A stretch of 49,716 bases of DNA from Deltaproteobacteria bacterium (GTDB taxonomy: Bacteria; Myxococcota_A; Polyangia; Polyangiales; JADJMO01), in the NCBI GenBank assembly GCA_022843175.1, contig JALHOE010000042.1, positions 1 to 49,716 of the forward strand. Reading direction: 5' to 3'. Made by a program: the position numbers and the translations under genes. The notes under the pieces were generated by a model. That model searched no databases, was not told the DNA's origin, and saw nothing but the letters and a program-made list of their open reading frames with translations. Each line of letters starts with the position of its first letter. Position 1 is the first letter of the stretch. Positions 41,431 to 49,001 of this stretch are shown piece by piece.

Positions 41431-41454
41431 CATGAGCAGCCGAAGCTGCTCATG
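41431..41454 (-). terminator. UUCG-tetraloop hairpin just after the HU gene
   Basis: CATGAGCAGC and GCTGCTCATG form a perfect ten-base stem. On the minus strand the loop is TTCG closed by C and G, the exceptionally stable C(UUCG)G tetraloop. It starts six bases after the HU stop. No T-run follows directly; with 41394-41421 it makes a tandem terminator or a 3'-end stabiliser for an abundant message. Confidence 0.6.
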
Positions 41455-41460
41455 TTCTGA

Positions 41461-41775
41461 TCACTGGATCAGATCCTTGAGCGCCTTGAGCGCCGTCGCA
41501 CGGATCTTCTTCGAGGCGGGCTTGCCCTTGAAGATCGTCTTCTCCTTGGTGAAGGGGTTGATGCCTTCACGATCCTTCGTCGCCGGCTTCTTGACGGCCT
41601 TGAGCTTGAGAAGACCCGGGATCACGAACTCGCCGGGGCCACGCGCGCTCAGCTGCTTCTTGATCAGCTCCTGGAGCTTATCAAACACGCGAGCAACCGA
41701 CTTCTTATCCAGCTCAGTGAGCTCGGCGAGCTCCGAAATAACCTGAGCCTTGGTGAGCCTCTTCGCACCAGCCAT
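41461..41775 (-). CDS. HU-family nucleoid DNA-binding protein
   Basis: This 104-residue protein is a small basic homodimeric DNA-bending protein. The layout is that of HU: N-terminal helices (LTKAQVISELAELTELDKKSVARVFDKLQELIKKQL), then the beta-arm body (GPGEFVIPGLLKLKAVKKPATKDREGINPFTKEKTIFKGKPASKKIRATALKALKDLIQ). The GINPFTKEKTIFKGKPASKKI arm matches the subgroup in which the usual GRNPxTG turn is replaced by GINPFT. Start MAGAKRL at 41773-41775 has a GGAGG (reverse of 41784-41788) eight bases upstream; a longer frame upstream has no such site. Lysine codons are mostly AAG. It is followed by two tetraloop hairpins, fitting a highly expressed monocistronic gene. Confidence 0.92.
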   Translation of the reverse strand: MAGAKRLTKAQVISELAELTELDKKSVARVFDKLQELIKKQLSARGPGEFVIPGLLKLKAVKKPATKDREGINPFTKEKTIFKGKPASKKIRATALKALKDLIQ

Positions 41776-42003
41776 GGGACATGCCTCCGTTGAAATCCTC
41801 GTACGCCTCTCGGTTAGACCGCGGTGAAACCTGCGATGCGTACGAAACGCAAACACGAGTACCGCACGAAAACAGCCCTCGCAAGCCCTTATTTTTCAGC
41901 CTCGCGACGATTTCTCTCGCGGGCAGGCGTTTCGGATCGGGCGTCAAGGCTTGCGCATGCGGGATCCCATGCACCCCGGCGGACAGGGAAATTCTACGGG
42001 ATT
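41776..42003 (-). other. AT-richer leader/promoter region of the HU gene
   Basis: These 228 bases lie between ybeY and HU, both on the minus strand, and are clearly less GC-rich than the coding regions. On the minus strand they include TTGACG followed by AAAAATAAGGG and TTGCGAGGG, then TTTTCG and CGTTTCG elements, but no pair of hexamers with good spacing stands out. Short plus-strand ORFs here lack normal codon use and are judged spurious. The promoter of HU must lie here; its exact place is uncertain. No T-rich terminator for ybeY was found. Confidence 0.4.
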
Positions 42004-42591
42004 TCAACGCTTAGCGCGCGATCTCGAAACCGTTTTGCGAGCTGAAAGCGACGTGCGCGAGCCCGACTTGCGGCCCGAAGACCTCACCGTGGACCCTTTT
42101 TTTGCAGGCTGGGATCGCCCGACGGAGTCGACGCCGCCGAGCGCGAACAGCGGGGGGCCGCCCGCCGCGACGCACAGCTCGTCGGTCTTCGCCCTCATCT
42201 TCCGGTCCTCGGAGGCCGTACGGTGGTCCCATCCCAACAGGTGCAGGAGCCCGTGGGCGAGCAGCATGGTGGCCTCGTCGAGCACCGAACGCCTTGCTTC
42301 ACGGGCCTGGCGCGCGGTGGTGGTCATCGAGAGGACGATGTCGCCGAGGAGGTCTCCCGCGAACCGCGCGCCCTCGCCCTCGAGCATGGAGAAGGAGAGG
42401 ACGTCGGTCGGCTGGTCCGTCCCGCGATAGTCGCGGTTGAGGTTTCGGATCTCTCGGTCGTCGGTCAGGAGGACTGAGACCTCCGCCTTTGGCATTTGAA
42501 GGTGCGCGAGCATCGCGCCGACGCGACGACGAATCGTCGCGCTCGTCGGCGCTTTGGCGACACGCGGCCGGCGGCGAACGGTGACCGACAT
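42004..42591 (-). CDS. ybeY: endoribonuclease YbeY (rRNA maturation factor)
   Basis: YbeY is a zinc-dependent endoribonuclease needed for 16S rRNA 3'-end maturation and ribosome quality control. The 195-residue protein has LLTDDREIRNLNRDYRGTDQPTDVLSF and GDIVLS, then the metal motif H113-GLL-H117-LLGWD-H123 (HX3HX5H). The N-terminal 25 residues are Arg-rich. After the conserved core (about residue 140) there are some 50 extra residues ending in a very basic Ser/Arg/Lys tail (SGSRTSLSARKTVSRSRAKR), making it longer than E. coli YbeY (155). ATG at 42589-42591 shares its A with the TAA of the upstream channel gene (TAATG), so it is translationally coupled to the efflux operon. The basic tail may bind RNA. 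Confidence 0.93.
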   Translation of the reverse strand: MSVTVRRRPRVAKAPTSATIRRRVGAMLAHLQMPKAEVSVLLTDDREIRNLNRDYRGTDQPTDVLSFSMLEGEGARFAGDLLGDIVLSMTTTARQAREARRSVLDEATMLLAHGLLHLLGWDHRTASEDRKMRAKTDELCVAAGGPPLFALGGVDSVGRSQPAKKGSTVRSSGRKSGSRTSLSARKTVSRSRAKR

Positions 42592-44171
42592 TACTGGTAG
42601 TCGGCGACGGAGTCGTCGCCCGTGGCGAGGCTCAGCTGCGAGACGGCGACGTCGAGGTCCATGATCGCCTGCAGGTGGTTGTACCGATTCGTGAGGTACG
42701 ACCGGAGCGGGTCGATGATGTCCTTGTCGTCGCGCGTGCCGATGGCGATCGCCGCGCTGATGGTGGCGACCCACTTCTTGGCGAGCGCCTCGGCCTGACC
42801 GTAGAAGCGCTCGCGCGTGGCGGCGTCCTTGGCGGCCGCGTAGGCGTTCTCGACCTCGACGCCGACGCCGCCGAGCGCGAACTTCTCGGTCTCGCGCAGC
42901 TCGGTGAGCTGGGCCTCGGCGGCGCGCACGCGCGCGGCGGCCGGCAGCAGGTCGAGGTTCCAACGAAAGACGATGCCGAAGCCGTAGCGCAGGTAGTTCG
43001 CGTGATCGACCGCGAACGCGTTCGTCTGGTCGGTGATGAGGGGCGAGTTGGCGTAGCCGACCGCGAGGCCGAGGCCGATGTCCGGGTAGAGACGCGCCTT
43101 CTGGAAGTCGACGAGGTGGGTGCGCGCCTCGAGGCCGGCCTTGACCTGTTTGAGCTCGGGGCGATGCAGGCTCGCTGCCTTGAGGTAGACGAGCACGTCG
43201 ACCAGCGGCTTCTTCGGTGGCGCGATCGGCTCCTCGGGGATCTCGAAGGGCGCTGGCTTCTCGACGCCGGTGAGGAACCGAAGCCCCGCGAGCGTCATGA
43301 TCTCCGCCTTCTCGACCTCGCCGAGGCGCGCCGAGACCTCCATCTGGTAGGTCTTGATGCGCAGCAGATCGGCCTCGTCGATGTCGTCGGTCTTCTCGGC
43401 CTTCTTCACGGCCTCGTCGAGTCGGTCCTTCGCGAGCTCGAGGAGGTAGCGCCCGTCGTGCGCGAGCTGCAGCCCGAAGTAGGCGCGGCGCACGTCGTGG
43501 TAGATGAGGTTCTTCGTCTTCTGCACGTCGGCGAGCGCGACGTCGACCGCGGCCTTGGCGGCGGCGGTGGAGTGCTCGATCTTCCCGAAGGTGTAGAGCG
43601 GCACGACGCCCTCCATGCCGATGCGCCACGCCGGCCCGAGCTTGGAGGAGATCGAGATGTCGCCGTTCGGCGAGTAGACGCCGGTGCCGCGGATCTCGGG
43701 GACCATCGCGACGCCGCCGGAGATCGACCACTGCGACCACGGGATCCACTTGATCTCGTCGAGCTGCGCGTGGGCGAGGGCGAGCCGCGCCGACGACATT
43801 TTGATCTGCGGCGCGCGCGCGCTCGCGAGCTCGAGGCACTTCTGGAGCGTGTAGACGTTGGCCTTGGGCTTCTCGTCGACGACGTCTGCCTTGTTGGCGA
43901 TGGTGCCCGAGGTGCCCGCGGCGCTGATCGGCCCGGGACCGCTGATCGGGGCCGCGGTCGTGGAGGTGGGGTTCGGCGTGGACGCGGGCGCCGCCGTGGG
44001 CGCGACGAGGGTCGGCGCCTTGGGTCCGATCGTCGGCGTGTTGGGCGCGATCGTCGCGGTGGGGGCGCCGGGGACGGTGGGCGCCTTGGGCGAGAGCGGC
44101 CCCTGCGCGTGGAGGAGCGGCGCGCCCAGGACGAATGCGATGAAGCCTGCGAACGAGGTGCTCCGACGCAT
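42591..44171 (-). CDS. TolC-family outer membrane efflux protein
   Basis: This 526-residue protein is a probable outer-membrane channel of a tripartite exporter. The signal peptide (residues 1-22, FVLGAPLLHAQ) is followed by an unusual 85-residue Pro/Thr/Ala-rich segment with repeated APTVPGAPTATIAPNTPTIGPKAPT-like units. The TolC repeat structure follows: YTLQKCLELASARAPQIKMSSARLALAHAQLDEIKW, the long helical pairs with RLDEAVKKAEKTDDIDEADLLRIKTYQMEVSARLGEVEKAEIM, and the second repeat (KAASLHRPELKQVKAGLEARTHLVDFQKARLYPDIGLGLAVGY ... RVRAAEAQLTEL). It lies after the adaptor, permease and ATPase genes on the same strand, separated from the ATPase by 176 bases that hold a possible small ORF. 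ATG at 44169-44171. Confidence 0.88.
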   Translation of the reverse strand: MRRSTSFAGFIAFVLGAPLLHAQGPLSPKAPTVPGAPTATIAPNTPTIGPKAPTLVAPTAAPASTPNPTSTTAAPISGPGPISAAGTSGTIANKADVVDEKPKANVYTLQKCLELASARAPQIKMSSARLALAHAQLDEIKWIPWSQWSISGGVAMVPEIRGTGVYSPNGDISISSKLGPAWRIGMEGVVPLYTFGKIEHSTAAAKAAVDVALADVQKTKNLIYHDVRRAYFGLQLAHDGRYLLELAKDRLDEAVKKAEKTDDIDEADLLRIKTYQMEVSARLGEVEKAEIMTLAGLRFLTGVEKPAPFEIPEEPIAPPKKPLVDVLVYLKAASLHRPELKQVKAGLEARTHLVDFQKARLYPDIGLGLAVGYANSPLITDQTNAFAVDHANYLRYGFGIVFRWNLDLLPAAARVRAAEAQLTELRETEKFALGGVGVEVENAYAAAKDAATRERFYGQAEALAKKWVATISAAIAIGTRDDKDIIDPLRSYLTNRYNHLQAIMDLDVAVSQLSLATGDDSVADYQ

Positions 44172-44201
44172 GGAAACGCGACTACACGCGGCCGGAGCGG
44201 G

Positions 44202-44351
44202 TCACAATGGCGCCGCGAACGTGCGCGGCGCGCGGCGAATCATCTCGATCAGCCCATCGAGGCCGTACGCGAAGTGCCCGTCCCAGTGCTCCTTCTGGAA
44301 ATCCGGAGAGCAGGCCGGGCTCGCGCCGCTCCTCCTCGGGCGCGACGTCAA
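44202..44351 (-). CDS. possible 49-residue ORF between ATPase and channel genes
   Basis: The TTG at 44349-44351 overlaps the ATPase stop (TTGA), the same type of coupling as at the acyltransferase 5495-6607. The frame encodes an Arg/Ser-rich start, then SPDFQKEHWDGHFAYGLDGLIEMIRRAP, which reads like natural protein with normal GC-rich third positions, and stops 30 bases before the channel gene. I recognise no family. It may be a small protein, a remnant of a larger gene, or chance. Confidence 0.35.
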   Translation of the reverse strand: MTSRPRRSGASPACSPDFQKEHWDGHFAYGLDGLIEMIRRAPRTFAAPL

Positions 44352-45091
44352 CGCGAGTGAGACACCTGACGCATACGCTGCGACGGCGGAATGATCTCCT
44401 CGCCGCGGCGCGCGTCGGCGAGGATGCGGCCGTCCCTGAGCTGCACCTGCCGGTCGGCGCGCATCGCGAAGTCCTTGTCGTGGGTGACCATCACCACCGT
44501 GCGGCCGTGGTCGCCGGCGATCTGCGCGAAGACGTCGAACACGATCTCGGCGTTCTTCGAGTCGAGGTTGCCGGTCGGCTCGTCCGCGAGAATCAGCGCG
44601 GGGTCGTTGGCGACGGCGCGCGCGATCGATACGCGCTGCTGCTGGCCGCCCGACAGCTGACCGGGCTTCCGCTTCCACAGCTCCTCGAGCCCGAGCAGCG
44701 CGAGCGCCTCGTAGGCGCGGTCGTTGGCGTCGTCCCGGTGGATGCCGCGACGCCACATCGGCAGCGCGACGTTCTCGAGGACGTTGAACTCCGGGAGGAG
44801 GAAGTGGAACTGGAAGACGAAGCCGAGCCGCTCGTTGCGGAAGGCGGCGCGATCGTCGTCGTCGAGGCCGCCCATCTCCACGCCGTCGAGCCAGATCTCG
44901 CCGGAGGTCGCGCGGTCGAGGGCGCCGATCAAATAGAGCAGCGTCGACTTGCCGCTCCCGCTGGCGCCGGTGAGCGCGAGGAACTGACCGTGGGGGACCG
45001 CGAGATCGATCCCGTGGAGGATCGTCTGCGGCGCCGCGCCGCCGCCGCTCAGCTCGCGAACGAGCCCGCGCACCTCGACGATGTGGGTCAT
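44348..45091 (-). CDS. ABC transporter ATP-binding protein (MacB/LolD type)
   Basis: This 247-residue ATPase of an ABC exporter has Walker A GASGSGKST (about residues 40-48), the Q-loop FVFQFHFLLPEFNVLENVALPMW, the signature LSGGQQQR, Walker B LILADEPTGNLDS, and the H-loop VVMVTHDKDFA. The FHFLLPEF(N)VLENV and PTGNLD wording is typical of the LolD/MacB/FtsE group, which works with FtsX-fold permeases as mechanotransmitters rather than through a classic channel. ATG at 45089-45091 overlaps the permease stop by four bases (ATGA). It is third in the operon adaptor, permease, ATPase, then channel and ybeY. Whether the system exports drugs, lipids or lipoproteins is not shown; the adaptor and TolC favour a MacAB-TolC-like role. 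Confidence 0.93.
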   Translation of the reverse strand: MTHIVEVRGLVRELSGGGAAPQTILHGIDLAVPHGQFLALTGASGSGKSTLLYLIGALDRATSGEIWLDGVEMGGLDDDDRAAFRNERLGFVFQFHFLLPEFNVLENVALPMWRRGIHRDDANDRAYEALALLGLEELWKRKPGQLSGGQQQRVSIARAVANDPALILADEPTGNLDSKNAEIVFDVFAQIAGDHGRTVVMVTHDKDFAMRADRQVQLRDGRILADARRGEEIIPPSQRMRQVSHSR

Positions 45092-46413
45092 CCGATCTGC
45101 CCCCGGAGCACGTCGACCGGCTCGACGCGCGAGCCGCGGATCGCGGGCAGGAGCGAGGCGAACACCCCGACGACGAGGGCGAAGACGACGCCGTAGACGT
45201 AGAAGCTCGGATCCTCGTGGATGAGGAAGGTGTCGCTCTTGACGAGGCCCTCCATCTTCACCGGCAGCTTGGCGAGCTGAATGAGGGCGAGCTTGCCGAG
45301 CAGATCTCCGATCGCGCCCCCGATGAGCGCGATGATCAGGCCCTGGAGGAGGAAGATGCGCAGGATGTCGAGGCGGCGCAGACCGACGCTGCGCAGGATG
45401 GCGATGTCGCGCGTCTTCTGCAGCACGATCATGATCTGCACGGCGAGGATGCCGAACCCGCCGACGAGGAGGATCGCCGCGACGATGAAGCGGCCGATCA
45501 TCGCCTGCATGGCGAAGATGGCGAGGAAGTTCCCGTTGGTCTCCTGCCACGGCTCGGCGTCGTAGCCGAACATGCGCTCGATGCGCTCGGCCGCGGCGAA
45601 GCCCTGGTTCTCGTCCCACAGGCGGACCTCGATCCGGCTGACGATGTCCGGCTTGCCGAGGAGCGTCTGGACGTTGCGGAGGAGCGCGTAGGCTCGGACC
45701 TTGTCGACGGGAGGGATCTCGGCCTCGATGATCGCGACCACCTTGAGATCGAGCGGCCGCCCGCCCGGCGCGGCGGCGTGCACCACGTCGCCGAGGTGGA
45801 GCCCGAGGTCCGCGGCGACCCCGCTCCCGACGACGATGCCGTCGGTGGCGACCGCGAGCGCGCCGAGCGAGCCCTTCTTCACGAATTGATTGAGCGGGGT
45901 GACGTTCTGCTGCGCGTCGACGTCGATGCCGCGGATGTCGATCGACTTGGTCTTGCCGCCGTACTCGATGAGGGCCATGCCCGCGAGCGACGGCGCGGCC
46001 GCGCGCACCTCGCTCATCTGCTGCAGGGCGCGGACGATCTCCGACGGCCGCTTGATGCGGGCCTGGCGGTCGGAGGGCACCTCGTGGGCGACGCTGGTCG
46101 CGACGAAGGTGCCCTCGTGGCGCGCGAGGATCGATGGCTGCGGGCGCAGCTCGGTGTCGAACACGATGACGTGGGGAGAGATCTTGAGGATCGCCATCGT
46201 GAACTTCATCGAGAAGCCCGAGAAGATCCCGTTCATCGCGATCAGCACGAGGATGCCGAGCACCACGCCGCCGATGGCGATGCCGTTGAGCAGCTTTCGC
46301 TCCCACAGCTGGCGGAGCGCGATGAACCAGACGGTGCGCACGTCGGCGAAGGCGACGCGACGCTCGCGGCGCACCTCGGCGCGACGATCCGCTGCGTTGG
46401 CGACGGCGGCCAT
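45088..46413 (-). CDS. FtsX/LolC-type ABC transporter permease
   Basis: This 441-residue inner membrane protein has the layout of MacB/LolC/LolE permeases: a first membrane helix near residues 40-62 (LLNGIAIGGVVLGILVLIAMNGIFSGF), a large periplasmic domain (about 65-305), then three more helices. The last part carries the FtsX-domain motifs MIVLQKTRDIAILRSVGLRRLDILRIFLLQGLIIALIGGAIGDLLG and FASLLPAIRGSRVEPVDVLRGQ. The ILRSVG and final P-x-x-x-LR features are typical. ATG at 46411-46413 lies two bases after the adaptor stop. In LolCE-type proteins the periplasmic domain binds lipoprotein partners; here the adjacent HlyD-type adaptor suggests it docks that protein. Confidence 0.92.
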   Translation of the reverse strand: MAAVANAADRRAEVRRERRVAFADVRTVWFIALRQLWERKLLNGIAIGGVVLGILVLIAMNGIFSGFSMKFTMAILKISPHVIVFDTELRPQPSILARHEGTFVATSVAHEVPSDRQARIKRPSEIVRALQQMSEVRAAAPSLAGMALIEYGGKTKSIDIRGIDVDAQQNVTPLNQFVKKGSLGALAVATDGIVVGSGVAADLGLHLGDVVHAAAPGGRPLDLKVVAIIEAEIPPVDKVRAYALLRNVQTLLGKPDIVSRIEVRLWDENQGFAAAERIERMFGYDAEPWQETNGNFLAIFAMQAMIGRFIVAAILLVGGFGILAVQIMIVLQKTRDIAILRSVGLRRLDILRIFLLQGLIIALIGGAIGDLLGKLALIQLAKLPVKMEGLVKSDTFLIHEDPSFYVYGVVFALVVGVFASLLPAIRGSRVEPVDVLRGQIG

Positions 46414-46415
46414 GG

Positions 46416-47726
46416 TCAGAGCAGTCCGGCCTTGGGTTTGGTGGGCGCGGGGGCGGTGAGGTCGGGCGCCTTCTCGGTGAGCTTGACGCGGGTGCCGGGG
46501 GCGAGGAGCTCCGCGCCGGAGATCACGAGCTGCTCGCCCTCGGAGACGCCGGCGAGCACCTCGACGCGCAGCATGTCGCGGACGCCGATCGTGAGCTTGC
46601 GCTTCTCGGCGCGGCCGTCCCTCGCGATCCACGCGAAGCCGCTCGCGTCGATCGCGTCTGCCGGCGCGAGCAGCGAGCCGGGACGCTCGGCGACGATCAC
46701 GTTGACCTCGGCGCTCATGCCGCTGCGGAGCCCGGGCGGTGGGTCGCTGATGCGGAGCTTGGTGAGGAACGACTTCTTGGCGCGGTCGGCGTCGGGCAGG
46801 ATCTCGAAGACCTGCGCGCGGAAGGTCTTGCCGGGGAAGGCATAGAGCGAGACCGCCGCGGTCTTGCCGGGCGACACCTTGGCGATGTCGGCCTCGTCGA
46901 TCGCGCACTCGAGGACGAGGTCGTTGGTGTTGCCGACGCGGAACAGCGGCTGGTTGATCATCACCACCTCGCCGGGCTCCACCGAGCGGCCGAGCACGAC
47001 GCCCTCGATCGGCGAGATCACGCGGAGGTCGGCGAGCCGGGCGGCGATCGAGTCGACCGCGGCGCCGGCCCCGGATGCGCGCGCGCCGAGATCAATCGTC
47101 ACCGACTTCTCCTGCGCCTGCTGCGCCGCGAGCTGCGCCTCGAGGTTGGCGACGTTGGTCGTGGCCTTGTCGAGCTCGACCTGGGTGGCGGTGCCGGTGG
47201 TGACGAGCTTCGCGATCCGATCGCGGTCGTCGCGCGCGGCCTTGAGCAGCGCCTCGGTGGCCTTCTGCTGGGCGCGGAGCGCGGCGAGCTGCGGACCAGC
47301 CTGGTTGGCTTGCGAGGAGGCAGCCCACAGATCGGTCTTGCCCTTGGCGAGCTCGAACTTGAGGGTGGGGGAGTCGATCGTGGCGAGGAGATCGCCCTTC
47401 TTCACGCGCGCGCCCTCGCGGACCTCGAGGGCGCCGACGGAGCCGGTGACCTTCGCCTTCACCACCACGCGGTCGTAGGCCTCGAGGGTGCCGGTCGCGT
47501 AGACGGCCTCGACCGCGGTGCCGCGCACGATCGGCGTGGTGGTCACGGGCTTGGGCTGCATCCGCTTGACGGCGACCCCACCGGCCACCGCCAACACGAC
47601 GAGGAGCGCCACGATCCGCCCGATCGGCCGCTTCTTGGGCGGACGAAAGGCCGGCCGCACGACGACCGGACGTGGCGGTGCCGACTGCTCCAGCTCGTTC
47701 TCTGCTCGCTGCGTGGTGATGGCCAT
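46416..47726 (-). CDS. HlyD/MacA-type periplasmic adaptor protein
   Basis: This 436-residue protein bridges the inner membrane transporter and the outer membrane channel. A basic, Pro-rich cytoplasmic N-terminus precedes one membrane helix (about 44-62, IGRIVALLVVLAVAGGVAV). The lipoyl/barrel-sandwich half-motif VGALEVREGARVKKGDLLATIDSPTL is followed by a helical hairpin (about 110-215, with DRDRIAKLVTTGTATQVELDKATTNVANLEAQLAAQQAQEK), the second lipoyl half VISPIEGVVLGRSVEPGEVVMINQPLFRVG, and beta-barrel and membrane-proximal domains to the end. ATG at 47724-47726 opens the operon; the frame upstream is a shadow of the divergent deacetylase. It is the first gene of a five-gene unit. Confidence 0.92.
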   Translation of the reverse strand: MAITTQRAENELEQSAPPRPVVVRPAFRPPKKRPIGRIVALLVVLAVAGGVAVKRMQPKPVTTTPIVRGTAVEAVYATGTLEAYDRVVVKAKVTGSVGALEVREGARVKKGDLLATIDSPTLKFELAKGKTDLWAASSQANQAGPQLAALRAQQKATEALLKAARDDRDRIAKLVTTGTATQVELDKATTNVANLEAQLAAQQAQEKSVTIDLGARASGAGAAVDSIAARLADLRVISPIEGVVLGRSVEPGEVVMINQPLFRVGNTNDLVLECAIDEADIAKVSPGKTAAVSLYAFPGKTFRAQVFEILPDADRAKKSFLTKLRISDPPPGLRSGMSAEVNVIVAERPGSLLAPADAIDASGFAWIARDGRAEKRKLTIGVRDMLRVEVLAGVSEGEQLVISGAELLAPGTRVKLTEKAPDLTAPAPTKPKAGLL

Positions 47727-47795
47727 GAGCGTACCGGGCTCCGGGCGATTTGGACGAATCGGTGATGCCGCCGGCCCAGCGCGGTTCCAGGAAGT

Positions 47796-48812
47796 TTGGC
47801 CCGGAGCCCGTCCGGCCCGGCACGATCGCGCTGCTTGCGACTGTCTCGCGCGCTGAAGTTGGGCATCCTCGCCCTGGCCGGGTACGCGTCCTCGTGCGCG
47901 ACGCCGCTCGAGAGGGCGCGCGCGCTCACCCGGGTCCCCCCGATCATGACCGCGCCCTCGGTGACCACCCCGATCGCCGTCGACCCGACCGTGATGGACG
48001 CCGCCTCGTTGCCGAGCGTGGTCGGGCCCCTTCCCTACAACGGTCAGGCCGACCTCCACCGCGCCGGCATCCTCGCCGAGGGGGCGGAGTCATCCGGCGA
48101 GATCGCGCTCACGTTCGACGACGGGCCCTCCGCGGAGACCACGTCCGAGGTGCTCCGCATCCTCGCCGCGCACAAGGCGAAGGGGGCCTTCTTCCTGACC
48201 GGGCGAAGGCTCGAGGGCTCGAGCGTCGTCGCCGACATGAACCGCGCGATGGCCCGCGCGATCGTCGCCGCCGGTCACACGCTCGGCAACCACGGGCTCG
48301 ACCACTTCGCGGTCAACAAGCAGGATCTCGCGTGGAACCTCCTCCAAATCGAGGAGTCGGCGCGCCTGATCACCGACGCGACCGGCACGCCGGTGCGCTA
48401 CTTCCGGCCCCCGTACGGGAAGATCGGCGCCGCGGCGCAGGGCATCCTCGTGAGCCGCCGCGACGAGCTCGTGATGTGGACGATCGACGCGCAGGACACG
48501 CGGGAGACCGACCCCGAGAGGCTCGCCGCCCGCCTGATCGCGCAGCTCATGTTCGCGGGGCAGGGGATCGTGCTGCTCCACGACCTGCGGGGCCCGAGCG
48601 TGCGCGCGCTGTCGCTCCTGCTCGACTGGTTGGCGGCTCATCCTCGCGACGCCGACAAGGGCACGGGCTACACGGTCGTCGACCTCCCGACCTACCTCTC
48701 GCACGCGGCAGCGCGGCCATGGCCGTACGCCACGCGCCTCGAGCTGTATCACGCACGCGAGAAACTCCACGCGATCGAGCGCCTGGCGAGCAAGCCGAAG
48801 CGAAAGCAATAG
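47796..48812 (+). CDS. polysaccharide deacetylase (NodB domain) lipoprotein
   Basis: This protein of up to 338 residues probably removes acetyl groups from a cell wall or surface polysaccharide. The NodB catalytic motifs are clear: LTFDDGP (motif 1, catalytic and metal Asp), HTLGNHGLDH (motif 2, HxxxH metal ligands), RPPYGK (motif 3) and IVLLHD (motif 5). The N-terminus contains a lipobox (LALAGYASSC). The start is uncertain: no ATG fits, TTG at 47796 gives the longest frame but its AGGAAG lies only one base away, and TTG at 47835 gives a better-shaped signal peptide (MRLSRALKLGILALAG...) with no Shine-Dalgarno. The C-terminus is basic (SKPKRKQ). It is divergent from the efflux operon. Confidence 0.87.
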   Translation: MARSPSGPARSRCLRLSRALKLGILALAGYASSCATPLERARALTRVPPIMTAPSVTTPIAVDPTVMDAASLPSVVGPLPYNGQADLHRAGILAEGAESSGEIALTFDDGPSAETTSEVLRILAAHKAKGAFFLTGRRLEGSSVVADMNRAMARAIVAAGHTLGNHGLDHFAVNKQDLAWNLLQIEESARLITDATGTPVRYFRPPYGKIGAAAQGILVSRRDELVMWTIDAQDTRETDPERLAARLIAQLMFAGQGIVLLHDLRGPSVRALSLLLDWLAAHPRDADKGTGYTVVDLPTYLSHAAARPWPYATRLELYHAREKLHAIERLASKPKRKQ

Positions 48813-48867
48813 CGTTCTCCCGGCTACCGCGACCATGCGAAACCGCCGCGGTTCTCCTGAAGAAAAC

Positions 48868-48900
48868 GTCAATTGACCGCGTGCACGTCGGGCCGATACC
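48868..48900 (+). promoter_or_regulatory. candidate promoter and palindromes before the pseudoreceiver gene
   Basis: TTGACC (48873-48878) and GATACC (48895-48900), 16 bases apart, form a weak sigma70-like promoter about 100 bases before the ATG at 49002. The -35 is embedded in the ten-base palindrome GTCAATTGAC (48868-48877), and a second palindrome, CGTGCACG, occupies 48880-48887 in the spacer, so an operator is possible. The rest of 48813-49001 shows no ORF with normal codon use and no terminator for the deacetylase gene. Confidence 0.38.
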
Positions 48901-49001
48901 GTCCATGTTTGCGCTCTCGCGCGGCTTCGACTTCCGATGCTCCTCACTCGAGATGCATGGGGGTCGACACGTGACGCGCGGGCACTAGGTGGGAACTGTC
49001 C

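Noticed and set aside
41781-42045. Short plus-strand ORFs between HU and ybeY
   Set aside because: Their codon use does not follow the GC-rich third-position pattern, they have no ribosome binding site, and they overlap the likely HU promoter region.
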